DNA from: an uncultured Chloroflexota bacterium
GTDB taxonomy: Bacteria; Chloroflexota; Anaerolineae; Promineifilales; Promineifilaceae
Direction of reading: 5' to 3'
Length of the DNA stretch: 6,622 bases
Assembly: GCA_937958365.1 (NCBI GenBank)
Contig: CALFEW010000791.1
Span: forward strand, 1-6,622
Within the stretch, counting starts at the first letter, position 1. Each line of letters starts with the position of its first letter. Below, in pieces: positions 1 to 5,892 of the stretch. The notes below the pieces were generated by a model that did not search any database, had not been told where the DNA came from, and saw only the letters and a list, made by a program, of their open reading frames with translations. The position numbers and the translations under genes are program-made.

Positions 1-11
1 AAACGAACCAA

Positions 12-1157
12 CTATGCTTCTTTTGCCTGTTGGGCGAAAACGGCCGTCATCAGCGCATCTTCCTGGGCTTGCTCGGCGAAGAACTGCTGCAAGGCGGGGC
101 TTTGCCGCTGGCGCAAGGCCAGCATAGCCACCGCCTGCACATCTGCCGGACCGGCCAAAGCCCGCCCATCGGCGGCCGCGTAGGCCCGCGCCGCCTCGAA
201 CAACGTAATTTCCGCCCGGCTGGAATCAATTTCCAGGCTTTGCACCAGCTTCACGCCCAACGCCTGCGCCTCGTCGCTGATGGCTACTCGCGGCAAAAGC
301 TGCCGCGCCTGCTGCACTTCTTCGGCCAGCGCCAGCGTGCTTTCGGCGTACAGCGCCGCAAACCCTTCGGCGTCGCGCTGGTAAGCGATGGCCTGCTCAT
401 AGGCGCGGTAGCGCAGGTCCGCACCGGCCAGACCGCGCACCACCGCCCGCAAGCCAAAGCGGTCCATCAACTGCGGCCGCAGCCGTCCTTCTTCCGGATT
501 CATGGAGCCAATCAGCAGAAAGCGCGAGCGATATTTCAGCTTCAGCGGGCCGCGCCGCACGGTGTAATGCCCCTGCGCCGCCGCGTCTAAAATGGCGTCG
601 GTGATTTCGTCGGGCAGCAGGTTGACTTCGTCAATGTAGAGGACGTGGCCGTCGGCGTGGCCGAGAATGCCGCGCTCCAGGCGCACGCGCTGCTGTTCCA
701 GGGCAATGCGCTCGTTGACGCCGCCCACCACGTCTTCCAGGCGGGTATTGAGCGGCAGATCGAGGATACGTACCCGGTCTTCGACGGTGAGCGCTTCGCC
801 GTAACCCACTTTTTGGCGGCAATCTTCGCAGATGGCGTCCATGCCGCCCTCGTCTAACATCGCTTCGGTGCAGCCATTGAGGCACAGGCTGCGGCGTACC
901 TGGGGCAGCAAATCGGTGAGGGAGCGCACGGCCGTTGTCTTGGCTGTGCCACGTGGACCAATCAACAGCACCCCGCCGACTCGCGGGTTAATGACCGCCA
1001 GAATCAGCGCCAGCTTCATCTCCTCCTGGCCGACAATCGCCAGGAAAGGAAACGGCTCCACGTCGGCCAGGCCATAATCTTCGTCGGGCAGGCTAAGAAT
1101 GCGGTGGGCCGGCGATTGCAGCAGCAGTTCAAGCAGGCGTGAGTGTGGTTTGGGCAT
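12..1157 (-). CDS. Magnesium-chelatase subunit I-like AAA+ ATPase (BchI/ChlI family)
   Basis: This 381-residue protein has the full AAA+ core of the BchI/ChlI family, the ATPase subunit that powers metal insertion into tetrapyrroles. The N-terminal FLAIVGQEEMKLAL (38-51) is the family signature. Walker A is GPRGTAKTT (67-75), Walker B HVLYIDEVN (171-179), sensor 1 SMNPEEG (218-224), the arginine-finger stretch RPQLMDRFGL (227-236), and the lid-domain arginine lies in SRAEITLFEAARA (313-325). Classical BchI is about 340-350 residues; the extra length is an N-terminal leader of about 35 residues and an insert after Walker A with C92-x3-C96 and C110-x2-C113, which could bind a metal. No Shine-Dalgarno precedes the ATG, so a leaderless or downstream start is possible. 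It is the last gene of the minus-strand set. The partner (a VWA-type subunit D or a CobN/ChlH-type subunit) is not visible. The family is sure; the metal and the tetrapyrrole are not. Confidence 0.93.
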   Translation of the reverse strand: MPKPHSRLLELLLQSPAHRILSLPDEDYGLADVEPFPFLAIVGQEEMKLALILAVINPRVGGVLLIGPRGTAKTTAVRSLTDLLPQVRRSLCLNGCTEAMLDEGGMDAICEDCRQKVGYGEALTVEDRVRILDLPLNTRLEDVVGGVNERIALEQQRVRLERGILGHADGHVLYIDEVNLLPDEITDAILDAAAQGHYTVRRGPLKLKYRSRFLLIGSMNPEEGRLRPQLMDRFGLRAVVRGLAGADLRYRAYEQAIAYQRDAEGFAALYAESTLALAEEVQQARQLLPRVAISDEAQALGVKLVQSLEIDSSRAEITLFEAARAYAAADGRALAGPADVQAVAMLALRQRQSPALQQFFAEQAQEDALMTAVFAQQAKEA

Positions 1158-1169
1158 AGGAAATAGATA

Positions 1170-1214
1170 ATTGAAGATTGAAGATTGGAGAGAACGCTTT
1201 AATCTTTAATCTTT
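1170..1214. repeat. Heptamer tandem repeats forming a hairpin between two genes
   Basis: The spacer between the thioesterase stop and the ATPase start holds two runs of 7-bp units. ATTGAAG occurs twice, followed by a variant ATTGGAG (1170-1190). CTTTAAT occurs twice, followed by CTTTCAC (1197-1217). The runs are roughly complementary: 1174-1186 pairs with 1201-1213 over 13 positions with one G.T wobble, leaving a 14-nt loop. Read on the minus strand, the hairpin follows the thioesterase stop and could attenuate readthrough into the ATPase gene, but no clear T-tract follows it. It may simply be repeat DNA. Confidence 0.6.
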
Positions 1215-1221
1215 CACCTGT

Positions 1222-1701
1222 TTACTGCCTCTGGTGCAGGCGCATTTGCCGCCGTTCTTCAGCCTGGCGGTAGCGCTGCTGCTCTTGTTCCGTTTCGCAA
1301 ATAAGCGGTAGGACGGGAACGGGACGGCCGTTTTCATCCAGCGCCACGTAGACAAAAAAGGCGGTGTTGGTATGCGTCACTTCCCCGGTCAGCACGTTTT
1401 CGGCCGTCACGACAACGCGCGTCTCCATAGAGGTGCGCCCTACCCAGGTCACTTCGGCCTCTACCGTGACCAGATCGCCGATGTGGACCGGCGATAAAAA
1501 GGACATCGAGTCCACCGTGACGGTGACGACCGGGCGACGGGCGTGCTTGACAGCCGCCATGCCCCCGGCCTCGTCGCACAGCTTCATAATCAGGCCGCCA
1601 TGCACATTGCCCAGGATGTTGGCGTCCGTCGGTCCCATGACCTGGGTCAACGTGACGCGAGATTCACGAATTGCTTTGCCTTCCATCATGTGCTCGTTCA
1701 A
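1222..1701 (-). CDS. Acyl-CoA thioesterase, hotdog fold (4HBT family)
   Basis: This 159-residue single-hotdog protein should hydrolyse acyl-CoA thioesters to free acid and CoA in the cytoplasm. It resembles the YciA/cytosolic acyl-CoA hydrolase group. The diagnostic run is GNVHGGLIMKLCDEAGGMAA (31-50), with N32, H34-G35-G36 and the putative catalytic D43 at the start of the central helix. It is followed by VTVDSMSFLSPVHIGD (61-76) and VGRTSME (87-93), which are typical of the family. The charged, Gln/Arg-rich tail (about 136-159) has no assigned role. The longest frame starts at TTG (1699-1701) and overlaps the upstream stop by 4 bp as TTGA. Tandem ATGs at residues 5 and 6 (1687-1689 and 1684-1686) are equally plausible starts, and no strong Shine-Dalgarno decides. 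Translational coupling to the upstream gene is likely. Chain-length preference cannot be read from the sequence. Confidence 0.9.
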   Translation of the reverse strand: MNEHMMEGKAIRESRVTLTQVMGPTDANILGNVHGGLIMKLCDEAGGMAAVKHARRPVVTVTVDSMSFLSPVHIGDLVTVEAEVTWVGRTSMETRVVVTAENVLTGEVTHTNTAFFVYVALDENGRPVPVLPLICETEQEQQRYRQAEERRQMRLHQRQ

Positions 1702-2045
1702 TCCATGTCCGGGCGGGTATCGGATACAAACATCAGCTGGTCCGAATATTCCTCAAACATATCTACGTAACCATAAGGCAGTGCCCGCAGCATGGGCGAA
1801 AGAGCGAAGCTGGAAGGGAAGCGCGGCCGTTCCGGGCGGGGTGGCGGTTGCAGACGAGGCTTTTCCGGTGGGCGGCGCTGTCGTAACAAGCGCCGGTCGT
1901 TGCTGAAAAAGCCGAGGTAAACGCCGTTGCTGTCGTACACGTCGCGCCCCCGAACAAAACCCAACCACTCGCCATCGGCGTTAAACAGATTGCCCTGGTG
2001 ATAGACGGCCACCCAGGCGCCATCGCTGCGATAAATCGGTTCCAT
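1698..2045 (-). CDS. Small repeat protein resembling 4-fold beta flower proteins
   Basis: This 115-residue protein starts with three degenerate units of about 16 residues: IYRSDGAWVAVYHQGN (4-19), LFNADGEWLGFVRGRD (20-35) and VYDSNGVYLGFF (36-47). Each reads aromatic-xx-(D/N)G-xx-hydrophobic-G/A, the pattern of short beta-hairpin blades. From memory this matches proteins named '4-fold beta flower', whose function is unknown. A fourth unit is missing or degenerate. Residues 53-78 are instead Arg/Pro-rich (KPRLQPPPRPERPRF) and probably disordered, followed by an unrelated C-terminal segment (79-115). No signal peptide or membrane helix is seen. The start is well supported by AGGAGG four bases upstream. 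It overlaps the thioesterase start by 4 bp, so the two are probably one transcript. Reality of the gene is well supported; the fold is inferred. Confidence 0.8.
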   Translation of the reverse strand: MEPIYRSDGAWVAVYHQGNLFNADGEWLGFVRGRDVYDSNGVYLGFFSNDRRLLRQRRPPEKPRLQPPPRPERPRFPSSFALSPMLRALPYGYVDMFEEYSDQLMFVSDTRPDMD

Positions 2046-2049
2046 ACTG

Positions 2050-2055
2050 CCTCCT
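2050..2055 (-). promoter_or_regulatory. Shine-Dalgarno for the small repeat protein
   Basis: On the minus strand the leader reads AGGAGG, then CAGT, then ATG. This is a full-consensus Shine-Dalgarno at 4-nt spacing, which fixes the start at 2045. Confidence 0.8.
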
Positions 2056-2060
2056 CTTAC

Positions 2061-2097
2061 GCTGCCTTATTGTAAGGCAGCCACAAAGAAGCAACAA
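2061..2097 (-). promoter_or_regulatory. Candidate promoter with an overlapping operator-like palindrome
   Basis: The arms GCTGCCTTA (2061-2069) and TAAGGCAGC (2073-2081) form a perfect 9-bp inverted repeat around a 3-base centre. On the minus strand a TACAAT box (5/6 to the -10 consensus) spans 2074-2069, at the centre of the palindrome. A weak -35-like TTGTTG lies at 2097-2092 with 17-bp spacing. Transcription would start near 2062 and leave a short leader carrying the Shine-Dalgarno. The layout suits a repressor covering the -10 box. If the start is further upstream, the same bases could be an RNA hairpin. The palindrome is certain; promoter and operator roles are inferred. Confidence 0.45.
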
Positions 2098-2141
2098 GGT
2101 GAAGTTGGGGAAGCCAGCAATTCTCAATTTAACGAGAAATG

Positions 2142-2248
2142 TGTCATGCTGAGAGCCTGTGCTGAGGCCGCCGAAGCATCCTCCGAAGCATCCCGTTCCT
2201 CTGGGGTAAGTGGGATGCTTCGCTCCGCGGACTCCGCTCAGCATGACA
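2142..2248. repeat. Long imperfect inverted repeat, probable dispersed element
   Basis: The outer arms TGTCATGCTGAG (2142-2153) and CTCAGCATGACA (2237-2248) are perfect 12-bp complements. The inner arms CGAAGCATCCC (2184-2194) and GGGATGCTTCG (2212-2222) are perfect 11-bp complements around a 17-nt loop. The left side carries an extra tandem copy of the inner arm (CCGAAGCATCC at 2171-2181, then again at 2183-2193). From memory, TGTCATnCTGAG...GAAGnATC inverted repeats are scattered through many environmental bacterial genomes, so a non-autonomous mobile or REP-like repeat is the best guess. It could also fold as a bidirectional RNA hairpin. Confidence 0.7.
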
Positions 2249-2294
2249 ATTCAGCGCTAATTTGTAAGATGATGGTTCGTTCGATGAACCATGC

Positions 2295-2315
2295 CCGAAA
2301 TCCGAAATCCGAAAT
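2295..2315. repeat. Three tandem CCGAAAT heptamers
   Basis: CCGAAAT is repeated exactly three times with no spacing (2295-2301, 2302-2308, 2309-2315) and is followed by CCAAT. It has the same 7-bp period as the repeats at 1170-1217. It sits just upstream of the candidate promoter of the oxidoreductase operon. Confidence 0.8.
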
Positions 2316-2326
2316 CCAATGCAAGA

Positions 2327-2373
2327 TGCACAAATGGGGCGTTCTTGTGTACAATATAACGCAGCGTGTTATA
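2327..2373 (+). promoter_or_regulatory. Candidate promoter and operator-like palindrome of the oxidoreductase operon
   Basis: TGCACA (2327-2332, 4/6 to -35) and TACAAT (2350-2355, 5/6 to -10) are separated by 17 bp. Immediately downstream, TATAACGCAGCGTGTTATA (2355-2373) is an inverted repeat with 6-bp perfect outer arms (TATAAC/GTTATA), one G.T and one more C-G pair, and a 3-base centre. It would cover the transcription start near 2362, a typical repressor position. An alternative -10 is TATAAC at 2370-2375, with TTGTGT at 2345-2350 and 19-bp spacing. Assignment by eye only. Confidence 0.45.
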
Positions 2374-2405
2374 ACTGTTTTCGTAAGGCGTCGGGCAATA
2401 GCAAA

Positions 2406-2435
2406 GATTGACGGCCGTCAGGTTGTTTGTCAATC
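2406..2435 (+). other. Possible leader hairpin upstream of the GMC oxidoreductase
   Basis: GATTGAC (2406-2412) is complementary to GTCAATC (2429-2435) across a 16-nt loop. A 12-bp palindrome TGACGGCCGTCA (2409-2420) overlaps the left arm. Both lie in the inferred 5' leader, about 35-60 nt before the ATG. The pairing is modest and could be chance. Confidence 0.3.
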
Positions 2436-2469
2436 GAAACTCCACTGAACAGGAAAGGGGTGGCTGTAC

Positions 2470-4257
2470 ATGAAGAATGGAAATCGCAATGAGATCGCAG
2501 AAGACGTGTTTGATTATGTGGTGATTGGGTCTGGCTTTGGGGGGAGCGTCTCAGCGATGCGCCTTGCCGAAAAAGGATACCGCGTGCTGGTGTTGGAGCG
2601 TGGCAAACGCTACAATGCCGAAGATTTTCCCAAAACAAATTGGAATGTATTTAAATATTTGTGGCTGCCGGCAGCCCGCTGTTTTGGCATCATGGGTATC
2701 AATTTTTTTGACGATATCTGGATCCTGAATGGCAGTGGGGTGGGGGGCGGCAGCCTGGTGTATGCCAGCACGCATATCAAACCGCCCAAGGCGTTTTTTG
2801 AGGCGGCTGAGTGGTGTGACCTGGCCGATTGGGAAGCGGAGTTGACGCCTTATTACGCCGTGGCCGATAGGATGCTGGGCACGACAGAAAATCCGCGATT
2901 TTGGCCGGCCGACCACCGATTGTATGAAATCGCCATCGAGTTGGGTAAAGAAGACACGTTTAAGCCAACGCCAGTAGGTATCTTTTTTGGCGAACCGGGC
3001 AAAGCTGTGCCCGACCCTTATTTTGGTGGTGAAGGACCGGAGCGGGTGGGCTGCATTCATTGCGGCGGTTGCATGGTAGGCTGCCAGCACAACGCCAAGA
3101 ATACGTTGGACAAGAATTATTTGTATCTGGCCGAACGATGGGGAGCCGAGGTGCGTGCGGAAGCGAATGTGTTGGACATACGGCCGTTATACGGCCCACA
3201 GCCCGACCACGCGCGTTACGAAATCCAGTATGAAAAAGTCACCGACTGGGCGAAAAAACGGCAAACGGCCGTGCGCGCCCGCCATGTTGTGGTTGCCGCC
3301 GGGGTACTTGGCACGGTCAATTTACTGCTCAAATGCCGCGATGAAAGTCGTTCTTTGCCCATGCTTTCCCATCGGCTGGGCCTGATGGTGCGCAGCAACA
3401 GTGAAGCATTGATGGGCGTGACCGCCCGCGAACAAAACGTGGATTATTCGCAGGGTGTAGCCATCACGTCCCATTTTTGGATTGATGACGTGACCAGCGT
3501 GGAGCCGGTGCGTTATGCACCGGGACAATCGTTTATGCGTAATCTCACCTGGCCGCTGGTTCACTTTGAGGGCGGTTTTGGGCCGCGCGTCTTCCGTTCA
3601 TTTGTCAACGGGCTGCGCCGACCAGCGGATTTCCTCACGGTGCGCGTCTGGCCAGACTGGGCGCGGCGCAACACCATTTTCCTGATCATGCAGACTGTCG
3701 AAAATCGCATGGCGTTCAAACGTGGCCGCAGCATTTGGACGCTGTTCACCAAAAATCTGGTCAGTGAACGCGACAGGTCGCTGCCCATTCCGCCGGTGGT
3801 GGAAGCGGGGCGCGGCGTCGTGGATCGTTTCGCCGCGAAGACCAACGGCGTCTCCTGGGCGGGCATGAACGACCTTCTGGACATCCCCAACACGGCGCAC
3901 ATCCTGGGCGGCTGTGGTATCGGGGAGAATGAAAGCAAAGGCGTCATTGATAAAGATCAGCAGGTCTTTAACTATCCCGGCCTGTATGTGGCCGATGGTT
4001 CGGTGATTCCCGCCAACCTGGGGGTGAATCCCAGCCTGACGATTACCGCCATGACGGAACGAGCCATGAGCAAGATTCCGCCCAAGGCGCAGGCGGCAGA
4101 ACCGGCGCCCCTGGCTGCGCCGGTGGGCGTAGAGGTCAATGGTGGGGGAAACGGCCGTTCCCCACTCAAAGCCGCGCTGCCCTTCATGTTGTTATTCGCT
4201 GTGCCTCTGGCTATTTTGTTCTTGCTCAAAGCGTGGCACAAAAAGGGAGAGAAGTAA
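2470..4257 (+). CDS. GMC-family FAD oxidoreductase (cholesterol oxidase/long-chain alcohol oxidase type), tail-anchored
   Basis: This 595-residue flavoprotein should oxidise an alcohol to an aldehyde or ketone. The FAD-binding fold opens with DYVVIGSGFGGSVSA (15-29) and the ribose-binding acid in VLERG (E43). The GMC segment NGSGVGGGSLVYAS is at 87-100. The C-terminal FAD/active-site block runs HILGGCGIG (477-485), NYPGLYVADGSVIPANLGVNPSLTITAMTERA (501-532 overall), with H477 and N520 as likely active-site residues. This architecture recalls mycobacterial ChoD-type enzymes. C195, C198, C201 and C205 form CxxCxxCxxxC just before AKNTLDKNYL, which could hold an Fe-S cluster. After a flexible Ala/Pro/Gly linker (about 537-566) a hydrophobic helix (about 569-587) and a basic tail (KAWHKKGEK) suggest C-terminal membrane anchoring with the enzyme in the cytoplasm; no signal peptide is seen. 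A purine-rich AAAGGGG (2454-2460) lies 9 nt before the ATG. The dehydrogenase gene follows after 3 bp. The natural substrate is unknown. Confidence 0.92.
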   Translation: MKNGNRNEIAEDVFDYVVIGSGFGGSVSAMRLAEKGYRVLVLERGKRYNAEDFPKTNWNVFKYLWLPAARCFGIMGINFFDDIWILNGSGVGGGSLVYASTHIKPPKAFFEAAEWCDLADWEAELTPYYAVADRMLGTTENPRFWPADHRLYEIAIELGKEDTFKPTPVGIFFGEPGKAVPDPYFGGEGPERVGCIHCGGCMVGCQHNAKNTLDKNYLYLAERWGAEVRAEANVLDIRPLYGPQPDHARYEIQYEKVTDWAKKRQTAVRARHVVVAAGVLGTVNLLLKCRDESRSLPMLSHRLGLMVRSNSEALMGVTAREQNVDYSQGVAITSHFWIDDVTSVEPVRYAPGQSFMRNLTWPLVHFEGGFGPRVFRSFVNGLRRPADFLTVRVWPDWARRNTIFLIMQTVENRMAFKRGRSIWTLFTKNLVSERDRSLPIPPVVEAGRGVVDRFAAKTNGVSWAGMNDLLDIPNTAHILGGCGIGENESKGVIDKDQQVFNYPGLYVADGSVIPANLGVNPSLTITAMTERAMSKIPPKAQAAEPAPLAAPVGVEVNGGGNGRSPLKAALPFMLLFAVPLAILFLLKAWHKKGEK

Positions 4258-4260
4258 ATC

Positions 4261-5886
4261 ATGAGTCACCCACAACCGCGTGTGCTTCCATTTGTCAACC
4301 CGGCCACCGGCGACCAATTTGGTCAGGTCGCTATAGCCTCCTCGGCAGAGATCGCCCTGGCCCACAAAGAGATGCGTCAGGCATTTCAGGTGTGGCGGCG
4401 CAAACCGCTGACCGAACGAATTCGCATTTTGCGCCAATTCCAGGCGGAAGTCATAGACGCCATAGACGAAATCAGCACTGTCATCAATCAAGATACCGGC
4501 AAAAGCCGTCAGGATGGCTGGGTTGAAGTCAATATGTCCGTTGATCGTCTGCATCAATATTACAAACTGGCCCCTAAATGGCTGGAACGTCGGCGCGTGC
4601 CGCCTGGTTTGTACTTGTTTAAGCAATATTACACGGAACCCCACCCGTTTGGCGTGGTGGCGGTGATTGGGCCGTGGAATTACCCCTTTGACCTCTGTGT
4701 GCCGCCGATGTGTTCGGCTTTGTTGGCCGGTAACACCGTCTTGCTAAAGCCGTCGGAGGTGACGCCGGCAGTGGGCGTCATGATCGAAAAGCTGATTCAG
4801 CGCGTGCCGGAACTGGCGCCATTTGTGCGGGTGCTGCATGGCGATGGCTCGGTGGGGGCGCAAATCGTGGCTTCGCGGCCGGACCTGATCTTCCTCACCG
4901 GCTCGACAGCCACAGGGCACAAAATTGCCCAGAAAGCGGCCGAATCGTTGACCCCGTTTATTTATGAATTGGGCGGCAAGGATCCCATGATCGTTTTTGA
5001 CACTGCCGACATTCAGGCGGCGGCCAGATGGGGAACCTGGGGAGCCGTGTACAACACAGGCCAGACGTGCATGGGCATTGAGCGTGTGTATGTGCAAGAG
5101 GCGGCGTATGATGAATTTGTGACGGCCGCACTGGCCGAAGCGCGCCAGGTAAAAATCGGCTATTCCTGTGAAACAGACAACCAGTTCGACATGGGGCCGC
5201 TCACCTTTGAGCGTCAGGTGAGCATCGTCACGGACCAACTGGACGATGCGCTGGCAAAAGGGGCGCGTATTCTGACCGGTGGCAAGCTGGATGGCCTGTT
5301 TATGGAGCCGACCATTCTGGTGGATGTGGATCACAGCATGAAGGTGATGCGCGAGGAAACCTTTGGCCCGATCATGCCTATCATGAAATTTAACAATGAG
5401 TCTGAGGCGATCTGGCTGGCGAATGATTGTGAGTATGGTTTAAGTGCGGCCGTGTGGAGCGGCGACGTTCACCAGGCCAAACGTGTGGCCCATCGGCTAG
5501 ACGTTGGTTCTGTGGTTATCAACGATGCAATTGTTCATTACCCTGTTTCGCTGCTGCCGTTTGGTGGTGTGAAGTTGTCTGGCAATGCGCGTACGCATGG
5601 CAAGGAAGAGGTCATGCAGTTCACGCAGATGCGCTCTTACGCCATTGGCGGCACGCCCAATCCTCTGGACCTGACGACGATTTTCCGTACGCCTGGGCAT
5701 TATCGCCTGGGTAAAGCCATCACGCGCCTGGCCTTTGGCGTCACGCCGCGACAGCGCCTGGAGCCTATCACGGAAATATTGGATGAGATCGGGTTAGATG
5801 GCAAAGTGAGTCAGGCGGTGAAGGTGACAGGGGCGGTGGCGATGGTAACGGCCGTTCTCTTTGGCCTTCTCCGTTCCCGTAAATAG
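4261..5886 (+). CDS. Aldehyde dehydrogenase family protein, tail-anchored (fatty-aldehyde-dehydrogenase-like)
   Basis: This 541-residue protein is a complete NAD(P)-dependent aldehyde dehydrogenase converting aldehyde to carboxylic acid. Visible landmarks are the oxyanion Asn in GPWNYPFD (N140), K163 in LLKPSEVTP for cofactor binding, FLTGSTATG (211-219) of the Rossmann fold, the general base E236 in YELGGKDP, the catalytic C270 in NTGQTCMG, and EETFGP (365-370). The usual core is about 450-500 residues and ends near PFGGVKLSGNARTHGKEEVMQFTQ (433-456). The extra 75-80 C-terminal residues end in a hydrophobic helix (about 519-537) and RSRK, which looks like a tail anchor. Human fatty aldehyde dehydrogenase ALDH3A2 is a known family example of a C-terminal membrane anchor. 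GGGAG (4245-4249) inside the end of the GMC gene is the likely Shine-Dalgarno, about 11 nt upstream. The 3-bp gap implies co-transcription with the GMC enzyme, whose aldehyde product it would consume. Chain-length specificity is unknown. Confidence 0.93.
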   Translation: MSHPQPRVLPFVNPATGDQFGQVAIASSAEIALAHKEMRQAFQVWRRKPLTERIRILRQFQAEVIDAIDEISTVINQDTGKSRQDGWVEVNMSVDRLHQYYKLAPKWLERRRVPPGLYLFKQYYTEPHPFGVVAVIGPWNYPFDLCVPPMCSALLAGNTVLLKPSEVTPAVGVMIEKLIQRVPELAPFVRVLHGDGSVGAQIVASRPDLIFLTGSTATGHKIAQKAAESLTPFIYELGGKDPMIVFDTADIQAAARWGTWGAVYNTGQTCMGIERVYVQEAAYDEFVTAALAEARQVKIGYSCETDNQFDMGPLTFERQVSIVTDQLDDALAKGARILTGGKLDGLFMEPTILVDVDHSMKVMREETFGPIMPIMKFNNESEAIWLANDCEYGLSAAVWSGDVHQAKRVAHRLDVGSVVINDAIVHYPVSLLPFGGVKLSGNARTHGKEEVMQFTQMRSYAIGGTPNPLDLTTIFRTPGHYRLGKAITRLAFGVTPRQRLEPITEILDEIGLDGKVSQAVKVTGAVAMVTAVLFGLLRSRK

Positions 5887-5892
5887 TTGCCC

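Larger units (their letters stand above)
2046..2469. other. 424-bp divergent spacer without a credible gene
   Basis: This spacer separates the minus-strand set from the plus-strand operon. In order it holds: the ribosome binding site and promoter/palindrome for the small repeat protein (2050-2097); a stretch without clear structure (2098-2141); a long imperfect inverted repeat (2142-2248); a short inverted repeat ATGGTTC/GAACCAT (2272-2278 and 2286-2292); three tandem CCGAAAT heptamers (2295-2315); a promoter with an overlapping palindrome (2327-2373); and a leader of about 100 nt with a small hairpin. Open frames across it are made of repeat DNA and lack ribosome binding sites. Confidence 0.75.

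Noticed and set aside
30..590. Open frame of 186 codons on the plus strand
   Set aside because: It is antisense to the BchI-like ATPase, whose motifs are complete, and its composition is that of a shadow frame.
1170..1217. CRISPR-like array
   Set aside because: The units are 7 bp, tandem and without spacers, so this is a short tandem repeat.
1364..1906. Open frame of 180 codons on the plus strand
   Set aside because: It runs antisense across two supported genes and has no family resemblance or ribosome binding site.
2121..2138. TTCTC/GAGAA inverted repeat
   Set aside because: Only 5 bp per arm with an 8-nt gap in AT-rich DNA, which is expected by chance.
2146..2448. Plus-strand frame of 100 codons in the divergent spacer
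   Set aside because: It is made of the inverted repeat, the CCGAAAT heptamers and the promoter region, and the product shows no protein-like pattern.
2551..3090. Minus-strand frame of 179 codons
   Set aside because: It is antisense to the FAD-binding half of the GMC enzyme and has no supporting start signal.
4744..5334. Minus-strand frame of 196 codons
   Set aside because: It is antisense to the catalytic core of the aldehyde dehydrogenase; its length reflects the GC-rich third positions.
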